In this document: one piece after another, positions 56,592 to 64,000 of the stretch
Numbering within the stretch: position 1 is the stretch's first letter
How the letters are laid out: each line of letters begins with the position of its first letter
Assembly: GCA_025403435.1 (NCBI GenBank)
Contig: CM046341.1
Location: forward strand, 13,973,219 to 14,037,218
Source: Artocarpus heterophyllus
Taxonomy: Eukaryota > Streptophyta > Magnoliopsida > Rosales > Moraceae
Direction: 5' to 3'
Length of the DNA: 64,000 nt
Translations under genes and position numbers: made by a program
Notes under the pieces: generated by a model
Database searches by the model: none
What the model was told of the DNA's origin: nothing
Seen by the model: only the letters and a program-made list of their open reading frames with translations

Positions 56592-56945
56592 TCAGGTTAA
56601 TATTGTCTTATTAGAGTGAAAAGTTTTAAGTCTTTTTGAGTCATTATCATTCGTCTCAGCATTAAACAATAAGTCCATCTTAGGTTTGATAAAATATAGA
56701 TTATTTTGCATCCATCCAGAACAGATAAAAGATTTTTTTTTATAAATCACCACTTTTTCATTAAAAGATACCACGTAGAAGTCTTTAAATAAAGAAGATA
56801 TAGAAATCAAATTCCTTTTAAATTTAGAAACATAAAAACAATCTTGCAAAATTAAATTCCTATAATTATCAAAGTAAAGATGGACATCTCCCACTGCTTC
56901 CGCTGAGACCAAGGATCCATCGCCCATTCGAAGCGTTAAGTCTTC
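56592..56945 (-). pseudogene. Copia D: region between protease and integrase (GAG-pre-integrase)
   Basis: A 111-codon frame reads MGDGSLVSAEAVGDVHLYFD, LILQDCFYVSKFKRNLISIS and NNLYFIKP. It is the normal segment that follows the protease in copia polyproteins. It stops at 56592, before the zinc region. A short break separates it from gag-protease. Confidence 0.87.
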
Positions 56946-56975
56946 ACATAGCAGACTTCTCGTTTCTTTGAATCC

Positions 56976-57899
56976 CTATAGAGAAACACAAACATGATTA
57001 GTTGCACCGGAATCTATGACCCAGATGTCACTGGATTCCTCAACCAAACAAGTTTCTAAATATAGAAGATCACACCTACCTCCCTTGGAAAGGAAGTCCT
57101 TGCAATGCTTCTTTATATGCCTGACCTTACCATAGAAGAAGCACTTAAGCTTCTTTGGGTTCTTCTTCTTCTTCTTCTTGCTCTTAGTAGCAGCAAGAAT
57201 AGAAGACTTTCTGTTCTTGGCCCGTTGCTTCTTTCCATTCCCTGAGTTAGGATTGGAACCAGAAGCAGCTACCATGTTGGCCTCACCACCAGCAGGAGAC
57301 TCCCTGATCAGTAGTTCAAACTCTTGTAACTGTTTCATCAGTTCTGTCAAGGTCATATCCCGTCTATTACTTAAATTAAAAGTAGCTCTAAATGGAATAA
57401 ATTCCTTAGACAGAGTCTCAAAGACCATAGTCATCTGAGTTTCAGCATCGATGTCGGCTCCATTGGTTTGAGCCTTAGCGAGGTAACCCATGACCAACAT
57501 CATGTGCTCCTTTACAGATGTCCCCGGTCTCTGTCTATAGTTTAAGAGTTTTTGAAGCGCCCCTTGCCGCTTCGTTATGGCTTGGCCTCCGAACATATCC
57601 TCAAGATTATCCAAGATCTGCTTCGCAATCTCATAGTCTTGATGTTAAGCCTGCAGCACATTGTTCATGCTAGCCATAACATAGCAGTGGGCCTGATCAT
57701 TAGCATCTTTCCAGCTGTCGTACGCTTGGAATTGCTCACTACTTGAGTCTCCCGTAGGCTCGGGAGGACAAGGGGTTGTCTAGACATATTTCAATTTCTC
57801 AAAGGATAGGACAATGTCCAGGTTCCGTTTTCAATCATAGTAATTCTCACCGGTTAATTGGTTTTTATCAAGTATCGATGATAAAGCGTTTTTAGACAT
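56976..57899 (-). pseudogene. Copia D: gag and protease
   Basis: ATG at 57899-57897 opens MSKNALSSILDKNQL, with three stops in the first 90 codons (Trp to TGA, a TAG, Gln to TAA). From 57614 the frame is open for 212 codons: LEDMFGGQAITKRQGALQKL, LMLVMGYLAKAQTNG-like helices of the UBN2 gag domain, and a basic KKQRAKNRKS / KKKKKKNPKK stretch. The knuckle CFFYGKVRHIKKHC has its second Cys as Tyr. The protease loop WVIDSGATNHVC is intact. Gag and protease share one frame, as usual in copia. Confidence 0.92.
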
Positions 57900-58062
57900 T
57901 TTCAATCTACAATAAAGAATCATATACCAAATATAAGCAAACATATATAATGATTTAGTAAGATAACACAATCATATAAAATCATACAAATGTGTTTATG
58001 TGTCAAAACCTTGAAAATATCACAACCTTACAACGATAATTCCCAACTCATAATTCAACAAG

Positions 58063-58365
58063 CTCCTAGGGGAGTCATGCCAAATTCAATCAGGAACACG
58101 GATCCCCTCCTGATTAATATATGCCATCCAGGACCCGTATGATCCAGCATATACTAATAATCGTTTCTTTGGCCATTAATTTTATTAACAGAGCTCCTAG
58201 GGGAGGTTAATGATAAAATTAACGTGAGTGTATAACCATCGTTTTAATATTTTATCCATGATTTATAATCACCACCTAGGGGTGTGCAACCATAAATCAT
58301 ACTAAAATACATTATCTTTTTAGAGATCCAATCTGGTACATGATAGAAATCCCTTCCTAGGGGTT
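58063..58365. repeat. Four spaced CCTAGGGG units in copia D leader
   Basis: CTCCTAGGGGAG at 58063-58074 and 58194-58205, CACCTAGGGGTG at 58273-58284, and TTCCTAGGGGTT at 58354-58365. The first three pair as 4-bp stems around TAGG. B keeps worn versions at the same places. Confidence 0.75.
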
Positions 58366-58867
58366 GGGACCACCATGTTCTTCCTATGGACCAACGATGG
58401 AGGCCTTAGGTCCTCTCTTCGAAAACCTTCACCCACTCAATCTTTTGAAGTCAAGGTTTTATTTTAAAATTATGCATGAACAATTTTAATATGAGCGGCA
58501 ATCCCTATTCTATATGACATGTTATCAATATACATGGTAAATCATATTATAATGCAAACAAGCAAAGCAATCAAGCAAAGCTACAAGCAAAATAATAATA
58601 GCCGTAATATTATGGTTTCACCCTAGAGAATAGAAAAAAATAAGATTACAAGAGAATAATCGAGACATTTATCGATTCTTCATCCTTGAATCCTCAAGCT
58701 GTATCCTTCTTCATGCAATACCCATCTTCAAGTCTTCAATCCCGTATGAATCAAAAACTTCATATTTTCGGTCATATCCAAATTTAATGTTTCTCAGAAT
58801 CGTCTCAAAAATAAAATTAAAACTGCACCGAAAAAATTGCACCTTTTCTAGACACTTGACAGCTCTC

Positions 58868-59075
58868 GATTGGCAGGCCGATCTGGGTGATCAGCCTGCC
58901 AGCCATGTTTCATTGGCCTGCCGATCATACTGATTGGCCTACCGACCCATGAAGGTTCGGCCTACCGGCAAAGCACCCCAATTTTTACCCCACTGTCGGC
59001 CTACCGGACCACACGTCTGGCCTGCCGATCTGTGACCATCGACCAGCCGAACTGTGACGTCTGGCATGCTGATCG
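58868..59075. repeat. Dyad-motif cluster in copia D leader
   Basis: About nine units of GGCCTGCCGA or its complement in both orientations, such as TTGGCAGGCCGA, ATTGGCCTGCCGATC and TCGGCCTACCGG. Spacing is 12-40 bp. It is the largest cluster in the copia elements. Confidence 0.9.
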
Positions 59076-59577
59076 AGTAGTAATTCTTGTTTTCTAGAAA
59101 ATACAATTTTAATGCAATTCATCAATTTTATTTTCAACAATTTAAAAACATAAAATTAGGGACTCAGGAAATACCTGGAGGGCCCATCATCTATCTTTAA
59201 GATCCGACTTCTCGTTCCGTCTTCTTCGAATAATCATTTAATTACAAAATTCTTACAAATTTAAAATTAAATAACAATTCCTAGACGGAGATGATAGTCC
59301 GTCATCTATTTACATGCAAAACTTAGATAAGTATTCTAACCTCTAAGGAACCGTAACCGGTATGAATTAATTAATTAATAATTAATTAAGCAAAGATTTA
59401 ATCAACCATAATTAATTAATAAAAATTCACCACAAAATCCATGGCAACATATATATTATATATAAACCAAGAGTGCCATCTCTCTATAAAATTCAATTCA
59501 AGCATAGGAGAGACAAAGATCACAAAATTTATGCATATAACATGATCACAAACTCGTAAATTTATGTAAAAACCATT

Positions 59578-59589
59578 GCTCTGATACCA
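59578..59589 (-). other. Primer binding site, tRNA-iMet type (copia D)
   Basis: The minus strand reads TGGTATCAGAGC, a perfect 12-nt site, two bases from the LTR end at 59592. Confidence 0.93.
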
Positions 59590-59999
59590 ATTGCTAGAAA
59601 CACGGTGCGCAGCAGAATTTTAAAATTTTATGTCAGAGTAATTTCTAAAACACAAGTTTGATATGTTATATGTATAAATTAAACAGATCTTACTAACCTT
59701 TGTGTGAAGAACCTCTACAGCCTGTGAAGAGAAGTAACGTTTCAGAAGAGCCTCAACCAACTGGTCTTCTTTGCTATTCTCTATCCACAACCGGAGTGAG
59801 TGTGGGCTCACATGTACAGCTCTTCCACCGGTGACTCTCCTTCCAACCAATAGAGAGAACCCAAAGCTATTGTTCGTGATTTGTGAACTAAAGCTCTCAG
59901 GGAGTTTTCAGATGCTCATTAGAAGAGTGTCACTCTTAATCTCTCAAATTGATCTCTATTGATCTATTTTGATATGAGTAAATCATGAGACTCACTCCC

Positions 60000-60015
60000 T
60001 TTATATAGCCATTGG
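60000..60015 (-). promoter_or_regulatory. TATA and CCAAT boxes of copia D 5' LTR
   Basis: The minus strand reads CCAATGGCTATATAAAGG. Both boxes are conserved in the 3' LTR at 47050-47065. Confidence 0.7.
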
Positions 60016-60123
60016 TCCAGGGGTCAGTCCTTATCAGATTAGGTCTCAAAAACTTGAAACAGAATCAAGTTCGGATCAATATCTGATAAGATCCGTGTGA
60101 AAATGCGTAATCTTATCTCTCGC

Positions 60124-60186
60124 TGATTGGCAGGCCGAACAGACCCCATCGGCAGGCCGACCACGTCATTCGACAGGCCAAACTCC
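60124..60186. repeat. Dyad-motif cluster in U3 of copia D 5' LTR
   Basis: TTGGCAGGCCGA at 60127-60138, exact TCGGCAGGCCGA at 60149-60160 and TCGACAGGCCAA near 60170. It is 120-180 bp upstream of the TATA box. Confidence 0.92.
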
Positions 60187-61623
60187 CGAGAAAAAAAAAT
60201 CTCCATGAATCTTTTATTTTCCACCCAAGATTCTAAAGGATAAAGTCACAGTTTTGATTCAAATAACCCAATTAAGAAGTTATCTGATCAAAACAAACTT
60301 TATCAAGATAATCTCTAAGAAAATAAATCAATTCACAATAATTCTATAAGTTTATCTTGATCTAATTTATCCAAAATTAAATCAACCGATAAACAGACAA
60401 GAATTATCTGATCGCAATAATTCAAAAAGTTTATCTTGAACTAAATTCTTACAAAATTAATTCAACCGATAAACAAACATGAATTATTTGATTCTTACAA
60501 ATTTTAAACCAATCCGATAAATCCGACATAAGTCACCAATTATTGGAAAAGCACGCCGTGTCGTTACAGGATTTTGTGAGCTAGCAAAGGGGACCAAAAT
60601 GGACCTATAAAGTTCAAGCTTATGAAAATTATGAAACCCAATATCCTAGATATATATTTCACAATTATCAACTCCAACGCTACTCCACTAAAAGCTTGGA
60701 GCTGCACTCTCGAACTTTATAGAATTACGAAGCTCGTATAGCTAAGTCTCCATGGCATATCATAGTGTATCGTATCCCCATATGATAATCCATAATTGGC
60801 TTAAGGACAAGTTCTGTCTTACCTTCCCGATTATTTTTATCTTACGTTCAATTGTCTCACCATTAGAAAACTTACCATCCAAAGATGGTATACCATTCGG
60901 TTACACCTATGTATCCAAATGGTTGAGCGCTCTAGTTTTTCAATTACAGGACAACGCATATAAGAGGATATCATTACTCCTAAAGAGGAGCTATGGATTC
61001 CATATCTATGAATAACAAGTCTACGTTATCAAGAGTCATGCCTCCAACGTACCAGCATGCATACCACTATTGAAATGTGGAAATCACCCATTGATACATC
61101 AAAAGACACAAGTCGAGACAACGGGCCCACTATTCATCTCAGGATTAAGATACAATACAAATGACTGTCTAAAGTGAATCAATTTGCCAAGACATAATTA
61201 TTAATCCAAATCAATTCACTTTATGTCCCGATCCAACACATCGTCACCTATGACAATGTGCCAATGTTTCTATTCACGGAGTCCAACTCCGATGGCCAAG
61301 ACAAACCATCTCCCAAAAGGGATATAGACAACATAACAATCTTTACATGAATAAAGTGCCCAACTTTATTCCCTCAATTACGGATCATATGTTTTAGACC
61401 GTCACCTTAAGAATCGTGTCTTCTGCATAATCAGTCCATCATATGCCCAATTCTTAAGGTTTAGACTGACAGTCTCAGACTACTATTTGCTTATCATACA
61501 TTCATTGAATATGAACGTAAAGAGGACAAGATTTGGTATATATAAATAAATAAATTCTTTATTGATAAAAATGTCTCCAAAAACGTATTACATTTTTACT
61601 CCTTAGGGCATACACGTCTAACA

Positions 61624-62295
61624 CTTTATGCATCAGCCATAGGGAGTCTAATGTATGCTCAGGTTTGTACATGTCTGGATATTGGGTTTGTTAATAGGAT
61701 GTTGGACAGATACTTAAGTAATCTTGGAAAGGGCCATTGGATAGCAACTAAGTGAGTCATGAGGTATTTACAAGAACAAAGGACTACTTACTCACATATC
61801 GAGGGTCGGATCAACTTAAAATCATTAGGTATATTGGATGCTACATAGTATGAAATCTACGCTGGGCTATATTTACCTTCTACCTGGAGGTGTTGTCTCT
61901 TGGAAGTATGCTAAATAGTCTCTTATATCCTCTTTTACCACGGCAGCAGAGTTCACAACGTGTTTTGAGGCATCCAATCATGCAATATGGCTGCAGAATT
62001 TTGTCATAGGGCTATACATAGTAGACAGTATTGAAAGACCACTCAAGTTATTTTGTGACAATAAGTCATTAGTTATGTATTCCAACAACAATAGGAGCTC
62101 GACGAATTTGAAGCATATAGACATCAAGTTCCTAGTTGTTAAAGAAATAGTTCAAAGTGGATAGTTGTCTATATAACACATTGGAACAAACTCCATGGTT
62201 ATGGATATGCTTACTAAGGGATTGCCACCCAAAGTGTTTCATGAGCACACTGCTAATATGGGTGTCATGTCTTTTGAGGATATTCAATTTTAGTG
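61624..62295 (+). pseudogene. Copia A: RT end and RNase H
   Basis: After the D insertion the gene resumes with YASAIGSLMYAQVCTCLDIG and YLSNLGKGHWIATK, then a degraded RNase H: TTAAEFTTCFEASNHAIWLQ, PLKLFCDNKSLVMYSNNN and KHIDIKFLVVKEIVQSG. The tail is NSMVMDMLTKGLPPKVFHEH and GVMSFEDIQF. At least five stops or frame changes occur. The TDSDF-like first Asp region is not clear. Confidence 0.9.
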
Positions 62296-62742
62296 GGAGT
62301 TGTAATTTTAGAGACTTTTTTAATACAGACACATTTTCAGTTATTTCAATTTATGCATATTTTGAGGTCATTTTCTATAAAAATAAATTTTTTTAGTTTA
62401 TTTACACTCTAACTTTGGTTTCATATGATCTCACTAAGGTTTAAGGTGGACCAATTGGAAACAGACATGTTAAGATCACATTGCACACAATTTCTATAAT
62501 ACACATCCATGCTTTATCTTTGCCATTAGTTGTATTGGTATATGTGATCATTAGTTATATTGGTATATGTGATCATTGATGGGTCTAGTTACGCCATATA
62601 CAACGAAAATCACTTTGCTCTAACATTGATATGGTTAATGGACAAGATTGTTAAGATGTATATAGTTTTGATAGCAAAATTCATAAGCTTATAAGGTAGA
62701 ATTCATATTTATAAAGTTACATATATAGCCCATGTGGGAGAT
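62296..62742 (+). other. Copia A 3' untranslated region
   Basis: AT-rich stretch between the last coding motif and the 3' LTR. It contains a 25-bp tandem pair (62525-62549, 62550-62574; one mismatch) and ends in the polypurine tract CATGTGGGAGAT (62731-62742). Confidence 0.75.
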
Positions 62743-63350
62743 TGTTGGAGTTAAATCCAATTTATAGGCTAATATAATAAATAAATGTGTAAATAAGATT
62801 ATTAATTTTATGATAGGCTAAATAGGTAATTAAGGATAACTAATAGGATTTATAGTTATATAAGGTGATTGTGGTCCCCAATCAGTACGTACGTTTTCTT
62901 TTTGTCACCCACCTTTAGAGAGATTACAGAGAAAATACAAAGGCTTTCTCTAAAGGATTGCTTACTTGCTAGATTTGGAACTTCCTCAACCTACAGACTC
63001 GGAAATCATGTTCCAATCTATAAATTAAACTTAGCTTTTAGATCTTATTAATTCTCTTAGTGATTTGATATGAGCTATCCGAGTTAGATAACAGTTTTTA
63101 TCTAAGATTAAGTTTTACAACATCTTTTACTTTTTCTTTAAAAAGAAAATAAAGAAAGATGCTCTATTTTATATGCCTAACAAATCACTTTAAATAGCTT
63201 TAAGTTTCTTAACTTTAATCTTTATTTTATTCTTTGCCTCCAAATTTGTTGTGTAAGCTTTAAATCTTTAGAACAGAAAAGAAAAGAACAATTAAGATCG
63301 GTGAGTACTTGAATCCTTGTACCAGTAAAACTATTATGTCATTTCTAGTT
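62743..63350 (+). repeat. 3' LTR of copia A (right limit uncertain)
   Basis: It starts TGTTGGAGTTAAATCC directly after a polypurine tract. A TATA-like TATATAA lies at 62857-62863, about 115 bp in. The terminal CA and target duplication cannot be fixed, as the 5' LTR is outside the window; the end is placed near 63350 by usual length only. Confidence 0.6.
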
Positions 63351-64000
63351 AATGATTTTCTATGGACAAACTTAAAAAAGAATCATCAAGGGGAATATCA
63401 ATACGAAATGCATAAATAGTAGTCCATCGATCAATGAAAACCATATGTATAAGTATTGCTGGAGCTGTTGTGTGTTCTCAACTTTTCACTTCAATTTTTT
63501 GTTTACTAATTGGTTAAGTTTTTTCCCCCCTAAAATCCTATTAAAATCTTTTTTTCTCTAAATTGGTAGTGAAAATAATAGTTTATAAATATATATAATA
63601 TAGCCTTCACAATTTATCACCCATGCCTCTAAAATATTATTTTTTCAATTATGGTCTGGATAAAAATAAAATTTTACTAATTGTTTCATTGAAAAATGCG
63701 TTCATTTTCTTTTTAAAACCTTATACTTATTGTTCAAATAATATTTAGCAAATTGTTCCACCGAAATTTCTCAAATAAGTCCAATTTTTTAGAGGGAAAA
63801 AAAACTTAATGTTTAAAAATATCGACCAAAATGTGACACCTATTTTGCTTCAAGTTTTAGAGGTTGAACACATGCTTTCTTTGGTCTTAATTCTTTTGTG
63901 CAGTAATCTTGCAGTTTCAAATGATTCTTTTTAATCTACTTTTCTCTAGTCTTCCTTTCAAAATAATATTTATCAAATATGTCTTTATTTAAATATTCTC
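63351..64000. other. AT-rich sequence with no recognised feature
   Basis: No coding domain, LTR pair or structured repeat is visible. It may be the flank of copia A or the edge of a further element. Confidence 0.5.

Larger units (their letters stand above)
57900..59577 (-). other. 5' leader of copia D
   Basis: A non-coding leader of about 1.7 kb between primer site and gag ATG. It contains four CCTAGGGG units, of which three can form CTCC-TAGG-GGAG-type hairpins (58063-58365), and a large dyad cluster (58868-59075). Long leaders of this kind may hold packaging and translation signals; none is proven here. Confidence 0.8.
46642..61623 (-). mobile_element. Ty1/copia element D (minus strand), with two solo LTRs inside
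   Basis: LTRs at 46642-48631 and 59592-61623 enclose a full copia gene order on the minus strand. The target duplication is CCTTA (46637-46641) against CTTTA (61624-61628), one change. Primer site and polypurine tract are well preserved. Gag, protease and the RT/RNase H tail are long open frames, with only a few stops and frameshifts elsewhere, so D is younger than A and B. Solo LTRs E (50299-53256) and F (53926-56284) split the integrase-RT region. Confidence 0.95.
59592..61623 (-). repeat. 5' LTR of copia D
   Basis: The 2032-bp LTR reads TGCTAGAAACACGG...CGTCTAACA on the plus strand. U3 is about 1.6 kb, with three dyad units (60124-60186), CCAAT (60011-60015) and TATATAAA (60000-60007), all in minus orientation. 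About 400 bp of R-U5 follow. Confidence 0.96.
26284..63350 (+). mobile_element. Ty1/copia element A, decayed host of all right-hand insertions
   Basis: Four separated pieces read on in frame across each insertion: 26284-27853 (GAG-pre-integrase, integrase), 37314-37390 (RT start), 46041-46641 (RT) and 61624-62292 (RNase H). A 3' untranslated stretch and a 3' LTR from 62743 follow. Order and strand are those of Ty1/copia, with integrase before RT. Gag, the primer site and the 5' LTR lie left of the CACTA insertion and outside the window. Many stops, a deletion in RT and loss of the YVDD motif show it is ancient and dead. The right limit is approximate. Confidence 0.9.

Noticed and set aside
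58868..59075. CRISPR-like look of short repeats with unique spacers
   Set aside because: Units are only 12 bp, degenerate, in both orientations and irregularly spaced, in a plant retrotransposon leader; no array structure.
62525..62574. 25-bp tandem pair as an attachment or regulatory repeat
   Set aside because: Two units only, one mismatch, in a decayed untranslated region; a slippage product is enough.
63351..64000. Possible host gene or further element at the right edge
   Set aside because: No coding motif or paired repeat seen; AT-rich throughout.

Overview
The window is a block of plant nuclear heterochromatin built almost entirely of nested transposable elements. It is AT-rich. It carries Ty3/gypsy, Ty1/copia and CACTA protein domains of the plant type, tRNA-iMet and tRNA-Asp primer binding sites, and kilobase-long LTRs. 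I found no host gene, rRNA, complete tRNA or CRISPR array. An angiosperm with a large repeat-rich genome fits best; the species cannot be told from this sequence.

Layout from the oldest layer inward. (1) A decayed + strand Ty1/copia element, here called A, is the base layer. Its pieces lie at 26284-27853, 37314-37390, 46041-46641 and 61624 to about 63350. They follow one another in order along GAG-pre-integrase, integrase, reverse transcriptase (RT), RNase H and 3' LTR. (2) A + strand CACTA (En/Spm) transposon sits in A; its right end is near 26283 and its left end is beyond the window. (3) A - strand Tekay/Del-like chromodomain gypsy element (up to 18788) sits in the CACTA transposase gene. 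(4) That gypsy element was hit twice. A gag-only Tat/Athila-like element (1886-9247, target duplication AGCGC) lies in its integrase, and a solo LTR (12378-14566) lies in its gag. (5) Copia A was also hit by copia B (27854-37313, -), by element C (37391-46040, +, target duplication TAAAA, two 3.8 kb LTRs around only 1.1 kb), and by copia D (46642-61623, -, same family as B). (6) D carries two solo LTRs: E (50299-53256, target duplication CGATC, same family as the outer gypsy) and F (53926-56284, target duplication TTCCA). Four levels of nesting can be read directly: A, CACTA, Tekay-like, Tat-like.

Nearly all coding regions are pseudogenes. Many of the stop codons I examined look like C-to-T or G-to-A changes (TGG to TGA/TAG, CAG to TAG, CAA to TAA, CGA to TGA), as expected for long-methylated DNA. 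D is the best preserved, with an unbroken RNase H region and gag-protease tail.

Two signals cross family boundaries. First, a 12-bp dyad TCGGC-AG-GCCGA occurs in clusters in gypsy LTRs and also in copia LTRs and leaders, and lies just upstream of the TATA box in the copia LTRs. Second, four gypsy LTR families carry a small stem, TRAGC-loop-GCTYA, 22-33 nt upstream of an apparent 3' splice site and 400-790 nt from the LTR end. The stem pair differs in a compensating way between families. Shorter features include tandem W-box-like units in C, CCTAGG-core hairpins in the D leader, and tandem duplications confined to one LTR of a pair.
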